Assembly (NCBI GenBank): GCA_015680685.1
Contig: MNCI01002086.1
Location: 174,924 to 238,923, forward strand
Direction of reading: 5' to 3'
Source: Gnetum montanum
Lineage: Eukaryota; Streptophyta; Gnetopsida; Gnetales; Gnetaceae
DNA length: 64,000 nt
Positions within the stretch are counted from its first letter, which is position 1, and each line of letters starts with the position of its first letter. Below, one piece after another: positions 32,990-45,089 of the stretch. The notes below the pieces were generated by a model. That model had not been told where the DNA came from. It did no database searches and saw only the letters and a list, made by a program, of their open reading frames with translations. Made by a program: the position numbers and the translations under genes.

Positions 32990-34975
32990 TTGCTTAGGAA
33001 AAGAGGTAAAAACCTAGATTTCATGATTATTAATGAGGAGTTCTACAACCTCCTCTATGCCAAGATACATGTTGGTTTATTGATATCATGCTTTGAATTT
33101 GATGCTAAGCATCAATTCAAAATCATATGTCAAGATGGGAAAGAATACATCCCATCCCCTTATGATCAAATTTTCCTCACAGAATTTTATGAAAAAATAC
33201 TCATAAAACTCATAGAGGTTGACAAATTTAGTGAGGGAAGTAGCTTAGAGGATTGGCAAGAGGAGGAAGATTTGTTTGAAGCCAAATAGGAGCTAGACAC
33301 CTTCATTGGAATTCTTTTCCAATCTTCAGCTCTCCAAACAACAACATCCAACTCCACATCTTTTGCCTCATCAATAGGACAAGTCCATTGATCCAACTCT
33401 TCTCATATCCATTCTATCATGTTTGGGTCCACATGCATCATCACCACACACCAAACGCAACTTGTGCACCAATCCACCTTCTTATTTTCATTAGTTTCCT
33501 TTCCCACATAACTTCACTATGTTCACCCAGACCTAGTGATGTTTACCTCACCATCTCCCTTTGACATACCAATGGGACCCTTATTGGGACCCCAAGCAAC
33601 ACAAGCCTCTCATACCTCGTTTATCCCTTTTGTGTCTTAAGTTCTGGCATAAACATCTTTCTCCTTGTTTAGCCAAGCTATGACCACCATAACCTAGCCT
33701 CTCCCTTTGATATTGTAATTCATCACAAGGCCACAAGACTCTCAACTCCTTGCTCAACCATCAATACAAGAACCACAACCTATTGGGATGCCTCAAGGCT
33801 TGGATCAAGCCTTCCAAATGATCTAAGACCTTACCAAAGAGTTGTGAAAGCTCAAGGCCAACACAACTCAGATGGTCAAGATTCTAGATTTCTACCAAGA
33901 TGATCCTATATGCCTTATGATGCCTCAAATAATCTTGCACGCAAGTTTTCCTATTCAAATCCTCACTAAATACAATGGTGAAGGGGATCCCAATGGGTCT
34001 AAGTGCCTCTTCTTGCAAGCTTGGCCTCATACAATATTGAGGATTTCCCCCATGTCCCTTAAGAAAAAGGCTCTAGATTGGTATTGAACCTTTCCTAAAG
34101 GTTCCATCTCTTCCCTTAAGGACTTGAGTAACCAATTTTTCAACCACTTTAGATACAACTTAAAGCTAGATGCCACATTGGATCAATTGATGAAGGTGAG
34201 GTATAGGTCACTTGAACTAATTAAAATGTTCATTCAAAGGTGGAACTCAACACTTAATGAGATTCTAGAGCCTATTGCTAAAAATCACCTCTTGGCCATC
34301 TACAAGGGAGCATTAAATGACTTTATCAAGTCGATGTTGTACTACCTAGAGCCTCAGTCACTTAGCCAAGCCTTCTCATAAACTAAGAACATTAAGGAGG
34401 TAGGTAAGGCTAGCAAAGACCCAGCCTACATGGCCTATAAAAACCAACATGCAAGGATGAATAGGGATAAGAATTGGCAAGAACACACAATTATGGATGC
34501 AACAACAAGGGAGTGAAAGCAAGGGGAAAGGAAAGGATCACCATCACATAACACATCTTAAGACTCATCACAACCATCCACTTCCTATGCCCCAAATCAA
34601 CCAAGGCTAAACTTTGGATGAAAGGATAGGTCCAAGTACGCAATGTTGCCTTTAAAACTCTCTAAGCTTCTAGAACAATTGCTTAAAGAAGGCCATATAA
34701 AACATAAGCAACTATTCAAATAGGCTCATAAAAGGCATGATCGTCATTGTGACATAGCTAGAGAACCAACGATGGTTACCAAAGATGATCCCAAGCTACC
34801 AAAGTACTTTAAACTAGATAGGTATTTCCATTATCATCAAATGGCTAGTCATGACATTGAAATTTTCTTAACATTAAAGGATGACCTACAGAAGATGATA
34901 AATCATGAAGAGTTGATGTTGAATGAGCCATACTCTTCAAAAACCCACAAAACTCCTATATTGTAGCCTCATTCA
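32990..34975 (+). pseudogene. Element B gag remnant
   Basis: The N-terminal piece at 32990-33286 contains NEEFYNLLYAKIHVGLLISC, similar to HEQYNFICAKI in C. The core at 33872-34381 reads LTKYNGEGDPNGSKCLFLQA, WPHTILRISPMSLKKKALDW, FRYNLKLDATLDQLMKVRYR, MFIQRWNSTLNEILEP and FIKSMLYYLEPQSLSQAF, which is the Retrotrans_gag domain. At 34821-34866 YFHYHQMASHDIEIFLTLKD matches the gypsy segment 'YCxYHxxxGHxTExCxxLK' with its cysteines lost. Stops at 34088 and 34381 break it. Gag would form particles. Compare C: same order, clearly homologous. Confidence 0.8.
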
Positions 34976-35539
34976 CAGAAACCAAATAGTCTAATCCTCC
35001 TAGGAAACCATTTATCATTAAGGTACCATTGTAGCCATTGAACACAAAGCCAAGAGAGCCCTTCATCATATGGGTACCACCTCCTCTAGCCCCTAAGGAG
35101 CCTTTCATCATATGTGCCCCCTCTTTAGTGGCTTCAACATCAAAACATAATTAGTGAGCTACTAATCCTCAAAAGCCCAAGGAACCATTTGTTATATGAG
35201 TTTCTTCATCTTCAACAAGTAAGCCTATAATAATCCATGACCAAAGCCCATCTATAGTGGTCCACAACTTAGAGGTTATTAAGAAACCATAATGACAATG
35301 GTGATGAAAACAACTAATCACCAAACCAACAAATAATCCCACTGAAGGTAACAGTAACCCACCTAGATCCACTCTGAGACTAACTATACTAATGGACAAG
35401 GAGCCCAAGGCACATGCATCAAAACCTAGTCCACAAGTTATAGGAAGGATGCAAGATGTTAGAACCACTAAGGTAGAAACATTACAAGCCAAGGGAAAGA
35501 GTTTTCTTATGACAATGGAACAAGCCAAGTAGTTTCTTA

Positions 35540-36250
35540 AGCAAAATAACACCTCACCAAACTTGTATGACTTGGTCATGACTTCTCCAGCTCATAGACA
35601 TTCGCTAGCTTAGGTGTTAACCTCTATCAATGTGAGCAGAGACATGCCAGCCAACAAAGAATTAATTCACTCTATCATTGAGAAAGCATCACTTAGGAAA
35701 AATGGACATTAATCCATGCTCAACTTTCGTGATAGCAAAGTGAAAATTAAGTCTTGAAATGTAGAAGTGCTATTTGCTCCTCTTCTTATTACTATACATG
35801 TTGGAAGATACAAGGTTCACTATGTTCATGTGGATCATGGGGTAGCCATGAATGTGATACCATATTTTGTTATTGAAAAGTTATATTTAATTGAGAATAT
35901 CCAAGTGATCACTACCTCACACTTAAGTTATTTAATGGATCACTAGTAGTAGTGCAAGGTTCCATCTCCTTGGATTCTATAGCCAATGAATAGTTCCTTA
36001 CATCCACCTTCCTAGTAGTTGAAGAGACACCTAGGTTTAACTTGATCCTAGGGAGACCATGGTTAGCAAAGATTTAGGTAGATTCATCTCCTATACATTA
36101 GGAGATTCACTTGCCATACAAAGGTGGAAAAATTATGATCTATGGGGATAATGTGTTGCTACCCTTAGTTAACTATGTAAACATTGATGGAGGTTCAGAG
36201 GTGTTGATTCAAAAGAAAACTCTCGACACTCAAACTAGGGCCAACAAAAA
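35540..36250 (+). pseudogene. Element B aspartic-protease-like remnant
   Basis: Reads NLYDLVMTSPAHRHSL at 35558-35608, like NxxxxYDLxxTSxxHRxAL before gypsy proteases. VLFAPLLITIHVGRYKVHYV follows, with the active-site place HVDHGVAMNVIPY (35826-35864), DHG where D-(S/T)-G is expected. FNLILGRPWLAK at 36034-36069 is the second half, and IHLPYKGGKIMIYGDN at about 36106-36150 is shared almost word for word with C (IHLPYKGGQVIIHGDN). Two frameshifts lie in between. After this no RT is found. Confidence 0.75.
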
Positions 36251-38981
36251 TTAGAGCAATAATGATGCAAGTAATGTCGACTTTCCAACATGAGACAATC
36301 AACAAAAATTCCTACAACTGACCATGCCACATGAGAGAAATAGTGACAATAGAATAATACCACAAAGATTCTTTAATCTTTCAAAGATCAAAAAACAAGT
36401 TCATGATAAACATCTTATTCATTCTTTTTCCAATCATTTATTTACCTTTACAACATTATATCATGTTTCACTATTGGCTCTAACCTTATGTGCTCTTTTG
36501 AGAGCATCCCATACTTGCTAGGCAAGTATGCACCTTGGTTTGCTAAGGCCTAAAATTGGCATTATGACCCACTAAGGCCTAAAATTGACAATGAAGGCCT
36601 AAAACTAGTGAGCATAACAAACTATTATTTTCATCCCTATATCATCATTGTAGCTAATGTACTTGATATCATCACATGCGAGTTTTCTTATATGCATATC
36701 TCTTGGTTCACAATTATCATTATAACACATTTTATCTACTAATTTTAGTTTCTAGCTTTATTACATTTACCATATGTGTTTATATGAAACATATAAAACA
36801 TAAAAACCTAGAACTAACATAAGCTATAGTCAAACTGTGAAAATAATCAAAAAATGCTAAAATGTCCATATGTCTATGACCATAGTTGCTCTATGCAACA
36901 TACAACAACTAGAATATTACATAATCATCAACAAATTCAAGTAGACAAAAACTAAGTCATGGGAGAAAGAGGGGCCTCATCAAGTACATCATCATCGATT
37001 GCATCAATGTCATCACATGAGGCCTACAAACAACAACAAACTAGATAAAATGAGTAAACATTAGTGACCATTATAGTTATAGAACATGACCATTAAAACC
37101 ATTGAAAAATCACATAGAAATAATTAGATAATGAGCATAGAAGGTAAAACTATAATTATTATTTCATGTGTTTTTTCTATGTAATGTCATAAAACTAAGG
37201 CTCATAAACACAACAACTTTCTACAAACAAAGAAATGGAGTTTCTAGAGCAATAACAACAAAAACATCTCCCATAATTGGAGCAACAACATTAGCATCAG
37301 TAGTAGCAACCTCAACCCCAACTTTAGCCTCTTTGATAATCACAACTTTCCTTAGTATCTAATCCACTTCAACTTTGTGTATCTCATTTTGACTTTTTGA
37401 GGTTGATTGAGAGTTTGGTAGGAACTGTGGAAAACAATGTTAGAGATCAAAATTTTGAATTAATGGTAAATGAATTGGTGGCTTAGTTTAAGAAATGTTA
37501 GCAAATCCTCAATTCCCTAGTAGGGCCTAGTGAGACAATGAAGCAAATAGCTTTTTGCTACATCTATTGAAATTGAGCTTTATGATATAATTTAGAGTGC
37601 TAATGGCTAGAAGCAAAAGCTTGAGGATAATGAAAAGTAGCTTAACCATTAGAGAGAGTTGATGGAAAAATACAAAGATATGGTTCAAAGCTACATTCAA
37701 TTCTCCTGAAAGATTTTATTTAAGCTAGATATTTATAAGTTATCCTACAATCTTAGATCCTTCCATGATAATTTAGGGCTTGAATATTATTAATGATTAA
37801 TGAAATTTCAAACTAAGTATGGCTTAGCAGCATATATATAATTAAAAAAAATTTGAAGCCACATGGCTTGTAGGCCACATAGTAGGTCTATGAAGGGCTA
37901 CACAACCCCCCTAGTAAGGGCAACTCTACCCTACGTCATTGCTAGCATTGCCCTTTATTGTGTGCCACCTCATTGCCCTTTGCATGCCTCATGCTCTAGT
38001 GTGCTTGGCCACCTATCGCTTCATTCTTGAGCACCTACCATAAAACTTAGGCATTGCCTTTGGTCATGCTAACTACCCCCCCCTTTTCCATCATCACGTG
38101 CATTGCTAGTTGTGCTGCATTGCGTGTCCTGCAAAACACCTATTACATCATGTTGTGGGCTCTATCCCTTGTTGTGCTCATAGGCTTACCTATAGTGCAT
38201 CCTTTGCCCCTACTTCTATCCTCTTTTCCTACTGCCAGCTGCATCACCACTCTCCATGCTTACCGTTTGTGTTGTAGCTATTTCCTTTTGTTGTTGCACC
38301 TTTGTAGATCAAACCTAGATCTTTATATCTACATGATATGCCATCTTTTCCCTTTTTTGACTACATCACCTCTGCTATGCCTAGATTTGGTGTTACCCAC
38401 TACTACCACACCTAGATCTAGAATCACTATCAACAACCTATAGGAATACCTACACACAATAAAAAGATAAAAATAATACCTACCCTACCACAATGGAACA
38501 ACATTACCTAGCATGGCTTAGGGAAGGTATAACGTTATCCCCATTCATCCACATTTGTCAATGTGGATCCAACATGAATGCCATGATCCTATGCCATGTC
38601 TCAAGACTCTTGCCCACCTACAAGTCTACATCACATCTATCTTTGCCTTCATTGGCACCTACACCTGCATAGGGTTGCTACCACAACAAACATAGATACT
38701 ATTGTTATCATCGTTACCACCAACATAAATGCTATGATTACCTTGTGGCTCATTATGTGTGAATAGTCTTGGGTGTTCTATTATTGCCGATGGTGGTAGT
38801 GGTGATGAGGCGCTAGAGTGGAAGTAGGAGTAGTACCTTTTCCTTCTTCTCATTCTCCATGGAGAGGGCATGGGATCTATAGCAACTTTTTTTAGAGGTC
38901 ATAATTGATGAAGGTGACAACACCAAAATTTTGGAACCCCCAGCTAGAATTTGCTCCTTCTTCATCAATTCTAAAAATTGA

Positions 38982-39431
38982 TCCTTCTCCATCCACACTA
39001 GGGTCACACTTCCCATTGTAGCTCTAATGTGGATAAGACATAAAGACCATACCTCTTCATCCACACTGGGGCAATGTTGCCTAGTGTGGTTGGGGAGCAT
39101 ATGACCTTACTGTTGCCTTGATGCCCACATCCTAGCTACCACTAAAACCCTCACCACTCATTTCACATCCTTCATTTGCTATGTTGCTACTGCCATCCCT
39201 TCTATGTCATCACTGCTAAATGATACCCTTAATGTGCCCACACACATGCTTCCAATTCGTTGCCTGAATAAAGAAGCTAATGCTACACTACTGTTCTTCC
39301 TCCTTCATCCATGATGGGGACACACTGTCCAATATGGCTCCAGTGTAGATAAATCCTAAAATCCCTTGTACCCCCTCACCTACATTGGGGAAACATTACG
39401 CAATGTCATTGGGGAGGGGTATATCCATATG
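38982..39431 (+). repeat. Diverged duplicated units in B's 3' region
   Basis: 38982-39106 and 39297-39431 share the order TTCATCC...GGGG(C/A)ACACT, GCTC(T/C)A(A/G)TGT(G/A)GATAA, then CA(C/T)TGGGG and a second (A/T)GT..TTGGGGAG. A third weaker relative is near 38500-38570. Non-coding. Confidence 0.6.
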
Positions 39432-40082
39432 TTTCGATGCTTACCCCATCTACATCATGCTTGCCTTACTCAATGAAACCCTTGCTCCTAAGCTACCACA
39501 ACCTTGGGTGGAGGTATGATCCTACCAAGGCCACGCTACCCTACGTAAGGCCATCAATGCTTCTCATGGCTGCATGGATCTATGTCCCTACAATGTCTCT
39601 AGATGAAATCCTACCCTCCATGCTATCCTTAACTTAGGACTACTGCTCTTCATCATACCTAGCCTTCAGTCACCACAAAAATCTCCACAACCACCTACAT
39701 GGTAACCTCTTACCTTTGTTATAGGTGACTGTGTAGGGAAGCATGATCCTTAATAGGACAACATGGCTTGTTGCAAGGCTACGAAAGCCCTTGCAAGGCC
39801 TTGAGGGTTGTGCAATTATGCTTTCTTTCTTTCTTAGTTTTAATGGTAGGTGCTAACAAGCAAAGGCAAGGTATGGGGGGCATGCAATTGGTACTAAGTG
39901 CTGGCATGGGCCTACCTATGACTGTCAATGCAACGGCCACCCAAACATGCAACTGCATGTTAGGGCTCTTACTTCTACATAGAATCACAATGACCACAAC
40001 AATGAATGCCAACTTCCAAATGATGTCCAAAACCACCACAGGGCACAAATAGGATAAATGACTTTGTTGCACTCCCCCCAGA

Positions 40083-40106
40083 GGGCCACACTAGCGAGTG
40101 TGGCCC
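40083..40106. repeat. Perfect hairpin, 10-bp stem
   Basis: Arms GGGCCACACT and AGTGTGGCCC, loop AGCG. C-rich and G-rich runs just outside (CCCCCC ending 40079; GGGGG at 40108) could extend it after a small bulge. It is isolated in AT-rich surroundings. Confidence 0.9.
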
Positions 40107-41408
40107 AGGGGGTGGGGGGTATACCCATGAAAATCAAAGTAATAACACAAATTGAAAATAATACACACACACACAAAATATTTATTATTATTATTATTGC
40201 TAATAATATTATATTAAATTTAATACATAGTCTACCATGTTTTATTTTATTTTTTACTCAATTTTATATTGCCTTTAACTTTATTTTACTAAATTTTACC
40301 TTGCCATCATCACGTTACAACTAAAATTTACCTTGTTTTACCAAGTCTCACATTGTATTTTCCTTATAATGATCTTGCTAGTGAAATAGGCCCTACCATG
40401 ACCCACCAAGGTCTTAAATTGGCAACCCCATGGCCTTCTAAGGCCTAAAATTGGCAAAAATATAACCTATATTGACCTTGTTTTACAACATGTATTCCAA
40501 TTTTCTTAATTTAGCCTAGTTTCATGGTTTTTTGACCTACTTTGACATTGTAATTATATTGATAACCCCATTTAGCTTCTACATCACTTCATTTTCATCA
40601 CATTTTTCTTTATTCTCTATTATGGCCTTTATTGACCTTTTTTTTAGCCTCCGATTAGATTTAAGTGATGGGGTTTGATTGTCTTTGACCATCATTCTAT
40701 ACCATGTAGCCATGGCCCACTAAGGCCTAAAACTAGCAAAAGCATAATAATGTTTAACCATGTTTGACCTTGCATTACCTTGCATTGCCTTATAGCCTTT
40801 GTTGACATTACTTGGATATTTATATAACCTTTGTTTCAACATTTTGTCTCTTTTATGCATTATTAACATAGTATTTTTCATTATTATTAGCATTATTTTA
40901 TTGGTTTTCTCAATTTTTATCATTTTGTTACACATGTGTGACTTGATGGGCTTATGTTGTCATGTAGGAATGAACTAGGAGGATGAGGAAGCAAATTTGA
41001 CTAGCCTTAAAGGCTAAATAAACCTCTCTTATGATGTTAACCAAGTTGACCTTAAATATCCAAATCTTGAGCCTTAAAACCATTGCACTATACAACCATA
41101 ACATCTTGAAGTAGCCTAACCACCATTAACCTTGAAGCCAAAAACATCACAGAGGGTCCCTTAGCTAAAATCCCAACATAAATAATGATGGTGAGGAGAG
41201 AATTCATAGAACCAAGTTCTTCACCAAAACCTAAACCTACTTAAAACCACATCAAATCCTTGCTAGCACAACATTAAATCCATCACATAACCCTAATTAT
41301 GTTCAACACTTACATGTTTACTTGCAATGTTGTTTATCATTGCTGATAGGTTGCAAAAAATGACTAATGTTAACAACTGCGATGATCTATAATAAGTGAG
41401 CCTGCATG

Positions 41409-41409
<1 letters not shown>

Positions 41410-41437
<28 letters not shown>
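41410..41437. repeat. (CT)n microsatellite
   Basis: About 14 CT units. A similar tract is in B's left LTR before the gap, and (GA)n lies at 42647-42662. Confidence 0.95.
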
Positions 41438-41439
<2 letters not shown>

Positions 41440-42395
41440 TGTTTCACATAGTGAACAAGTTGCAAAACTTTGTAATTCTGATGCACATCATGCAGATTTC
41501 CCTATGCTATAACAATGGTGACATGTTGTGGCTTGGTTTGTTAGATGTATCATGTAGCCTTATGCATCATATTGTAAAAACATACTTTTTGCATGGTTTT
41601 TTGGTCCTTTTGAAGTTATTCTTATAGCATGTAGCCTGGAGTCATCGTGAAGATGCAAGTCATCATGGCAGTAAGTCACCACATGACCTCAAAATGCAAG
41701 ATTCAGTGAGTTTGTCTTGTTGTGTCAAGAGTTCTTGTTTCACATCATTTCCATTACCATATCTTTGAACTAAACCCCATAGCCTAAATATAACCTTCTG
41801 CATCCTAAGTAACAATGATGACTTATGTTTGACATTCAGGCATTGTGACATTCCATTACATGCAACACATCTCAATCAATGGGAAAACCAAATCAAACTA
41901 GCCTTGGTAAAGAAACCCAATGAAGTTTTCATCTCATAAAACAAAAAAAAAAAGAAAAAGAAAAAACAAATGGGGATGAAAAATTACCAAGAATTTGGAT
42001 GCCTAACAAACACTAAGAAACAAACCAATGGCTCCAAACATCTAAAGAAAGGAGCCTAATGGCCAGAGAGAATGTGGAGAGTGGTGTTGGTTACTTAAAT
42101 GTATTTTTCAAGTGAACCATACTTCAAAACATGAGGTTCCAAGTGCAGTTGCTTCACCTTCATGGCCACACTATAGCCATGATGTCAATACTTGGAAAGC
42201 ATTGTTAGCCTTTGTAACCATTTTCCTATAACCTTGCTACCATTTCATCATCATAGTTGTACTCCATCATCATTAGCACTCTTTATCATGATTCGACATG
42301 ACTAAATCAAGCACAAAGAGGGAACATTGATGGTGAACTTGCGATGGTATTTTGTATTCTTTGTTGGTGCCTATCAGGTCAATCCTCTAGACATC

Positions 42396-42411
42396 AACAA
42401 AGAGAGGCCAA
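42396..42411 (+). other. Polypurine tract of element B
   Basis: AACAAAGAGAGGCCAA directly before TGAAATACC, the start of the right LTR. Element C has ACAAAGAGGACCA at the same place (63917-63929), showing the two elements share 3' ends. Confidence 0.7.
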
Positions 42412-43713
42412 TGAAATACCATCAAAATTGCATGTTGTAGCCTCTGTAATTCCCATCCCATGAAACCTAAGTCTAAATTTCATTGTAAATGTGAAAATTG
42501 AAATCCATGAGGTGCAATCTCACATACTTTATACTTTTGGACTTGAAACATGCCTCATAAGTGGTCAAAGCCTCATCCACTAAGTGAAAAAATCCATATA
42601 ATGTCTATATTTGGGCTTCAAGGGGGTGGGGGTGTGGGCAGAAGAGGAGAGAGAGAGAGAGAGGAAGGGTCGTGGAGGTGTTAAAAATGCCATTTGGGAT
42701 GCCAAAATTAGCATTTTGATGGGTTTTATGGATGGTATAACATTTTCATGGTGGAGATGCCCATTCGGGGGTATAACTCACTTACCTCCAACGTTGGGGG
42801 ATACGACCTCAACTATGCCCCAGTGTGGATGCCATTCCCCTAGCATGGATACCATCCCCCTAGCATGGATGTCATCCCCTAGCATGGGTGCTGTGCCCCC
42901 ATTACTATTTTTAGTAAATAGAATGGCTTTAAGATTATGGGGGTATAACACTTACCATACATAGTAACCTAGTTGAATTTGGATACTTGCACATAACGTG
43001 AATTTGTCAGCAATCAAGATAGGAATTTGCAACAAAATTATAGCAATAAAACCTATATAACCCAAGCCTATGCACCATGAAAGGGTTCCACTCCTTGGGA
43101 ATTCAAGAGCTTTGAAAATTTATTGTAAGCACAAAGTTTTTGAAAGCAAATTTTAGCATGAAACCCATAACCTTTGTAGCCATTTTTACCCTTTTGAGAT
43201 TATGTGTGGTCTTGCATCAATGCTAAGTAGCCTAGGCACTACGAATCCTAGTGTTTCTCTCCTTGGCATCCCAAAATCCATACACATCTCACCCCCTTGC
43301 ACCACCAACATTATAGATCTAGTGAAATTTGCAATAAGGTTTCACATTTTTGGGAGTTCTGGAGCATCCAGATCATGGAGCTGCGGATTCCAAGTACCCA
43401 TTGAAGTGAACCCCCTTGCTACCTTGGGCACATCTTGTACACATTTCTTGAAATCATTCATTATTTTTATAATAAATTTTAAAATTTAGTTTTGGTGTGC
43501 AAGTTTAATTTTTTTTTGTATTTCTATGCATTTATTTTCTCAGATTTGCATTGTATTTTGATATTTTCTATCCTAGGTTATATTCTCTAAGTTCCTAGGT
43601 GATCTATTGGACTATCTAAGATACCTTGGATCCTATTTTTTTGGAGGCCCTTGGGATAAAGGGTTAAAATAGTTTCCTTGAAATTTTTGGTCTTCCAGCA
43701 ACTAAATTTTTCA
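42412..43713 (+). repeat. 3' LTR of element B
   Basis: 1302 bp, TGAAATACC...TTTTTCA, matching 30508-31893. Its CT tract is replaced by a (GA)n tract at 42647-42662. The frame at 43202-43486 matches that at 31383-31667; both are LTR sequence kept open by chance or recent common origin, with no known motif (shared AxRSWSCGFQ-type words). Confidence 0.85.
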
Positions 43714-44470
43714 GTCATTACAATCACTTGTATTGAATTATCTCATCAAATATAACATCTCTTAAAACATGGAATTTATTATTCATTGAATTGTAGCACC
43801 TATATCCATTGGTATGAGAATCATAACCAAGAAAGAGGTATTTCTTTCCTCTATATTTAAGTTTGTTAATGAATTATTTTGGGGTCTTTACATAGCAATG
43901 ACACCCAAATATTCTCATATGACTCAAGTTAGGAATATTTCTGTATAGAACTTCATATGGAGATCTATCTTCATTATTATTGGTGATGATTTGATTAGAA
44001 ATGTTACAAATAGCTATGGCAATTGTACTCCAATATTGGTTAGGTAGTGAAACATGCTTTAGTAAGCACCTTGTCATGTCTTGTATTGTTCTATTCTTTC
44101 TTTCAACTACTCCATTTGATTGTGAGCTATATCAACATGTGGTTTGATAAAAGATACCATTTTCTTTACAAACTTATCAAATTCTTTATTTATGAATTCA
44201 TCTCTTTTGTCTAAATAGATAGCCTAAATTTTAACATTCATGGAGTTTTTAATTAATTTATGAAAGTTTCAAAGTATTTGATAGCTTCATCCTTTTGCTT
44301 TAGATTGTAAGTCCAAGTGTATCTTAAGTAGTCATTTACTATGACCATGAACTAATTTGTCCATCCTACTAAAATAGTGGACATTAGTCCAACAAAATCC
44401 ATATGTAAAGTTTTTCCTTCTTTACAATGTCAAAGTTGTAAGGAGAATTGGTTTACTTTCCTTGTATGCA
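43714..44470 (-). pseudogene. Copia M1 integrase and C-terminal linker
   Basis: Minus strand: a part like 'FVGLMSTI.VGWTN.FMVIVNDY', then DKRDEFINKEFDKFVKK (SDxGGEF region, changed), LKERIEQYKT ('ERKNRTL' region) and the 67-codon frame 44077-43874, LPNQYWSTIAIAICNISNQI, RSPYEVLYRNIPNLSHMRIF, GCHCYVKTPK. Then KYLFLGYDSHTNGYRCYN and 'RDVIFDE' (about 43860-43740), the usual end before RT. Element B cuts the linker at 43713. Stops and frameshifts are common in the N-terminal half. Confidence 0.85.
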
Positions 44471-44499
44471 AGTTCCACATTTATCTTAAGGAATATTTG

Positions 44500-44913
44500 A
44501 AATTTTTATTCTTGTAGCTTTTCCCTATTTGATTATTTTTCAATTTTGTAATAGGAGGTGTGATCAACCCTTCCATTCAAAAGTATAGACTTGCTAAAAT
44601 CCTCATTATCCCTTTTTCTAACTTCATCTTTGTTTCAAACTTAAGTGGCTTCTATTGTGAGGACATGCTTTTTTTGAGTAATATGATTACTTATGATGTC
44701 TCCTTTTTCATTAAGATAGTCACATTTAAGGTAATATATTCTATTATTCAAGGCTTTGATTTTTATGATTTCTTTACCATTAGCTTTGTTGATAATGTAG
44801 AAATTTCTCTTGAAACTGATACTATTTGCTTCATTAGAGAATTTTCTAATAGAGACGAGTGTTGGAAATATTACGAATATAATACACATTAGAAATGGTG
44901 ACTCTTTTTCCAT
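44500..44913 (-). pseudogene. Copia M1 pre-integrase region
   Basis: The 90-codon frame 44913-44641 reads FKRNFYIINKANGKEIIKIK, ALNNRIYYLKCDYLNEKGDI. The same block in P1 (KIIKRKAYNNQIYYIHSDY) shows relatedness. It links PR and INT in copia polyproteins, and overlaps the end of PR by a frameshift. Confidence 0.75.
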
Positions 44914-45082
44914 TGTTTAATTTAACTATATAATCTCCTATTTCTTCTATGACTAAGTATTTTCCATCTCCAATTTTGATGTTGCTAAGATTGTTGTTTA
45001 CTTTGTAATTTAGAACATAATTTTTGTAGGATGTCATGTGATTGGAGCACCCACTATCTACAATCCAAGAATATAACTTCAT
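44846..45082 (-). pseudogene. Copia M1 protease remnant
   Basis: The 78-codon frame starts MKLYSWIVDSGCSNHMTSYK. It has the intact copia active site W-I-V-D-S-G-C-S-x-H-M, then IKIGDGKYLVIEEIGDYIVK and VTISNVYYI, the second half 'V.YVP.L..NLLS' being decayed. This is one of the best-kept domains in the window. It is cut off downstream by a frameshift. Confidence 0.88.
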
Positions 45083-45089
45083 TTCTCTA

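Larger units (their letters stand above)
36251..42411 (+). other. Long non-coding 3' region of element B
   Basis: About 6.2 kb with no RT, RH or INT on either strand. Seen in it: GGCCTAAAAYTGGCA-type motifs (36548-36610, 40390-40455, 40718-40735); a CT/AC-rich part at 37.9-40.1 kb with short repeats; a 10-bp-stem hairpin at 40083-40106; (CT)n at 41410-41437. The 129-codon frame at 38054-38440 is Leu/Thr/Cys-rich from base composition and has no known motif. Open frames elsewhere are short and unlike known proteins. Confidence 0.6.
30508..43713 (+). mobile_element. Element B: gag-PR LTR element without pol (TR-GAG-like)
   Basis: Direct repeats 30508-31893 and 42412-43713 have ends TGAAA..TTTCA and flank plus-strand gag (33.0-35.0 kb) and a retropepsin-like domain (35.5-36.25 kb). 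The polypurine tract AAAGAGAGGCCAA lies before the right LTR. From 36.3 to 42.4 kb no RT, RH or INT sequence was found on either strand. It is inserted in M1 between INT and RT. C has the same gag and PR. Family idea: terminal-repeat elements with only gag (TR-GAG) move using another element's pol. Total about 13.2 kb. Confidence 0.75.

Noticed and set aside
35169-35579. 136-codon minus-strand frame
   Set aside because: Antisense to the B gag-PR linker; a shadow of plus-strand coding with no motif.
38054-38443. 129-codon frame with long hydrophobic stretches, possible membrane protein
   Set aside because: Composition follows the local T/C-rich DNA, there is no known motif, no start context, and it lies in B's non-coding part.
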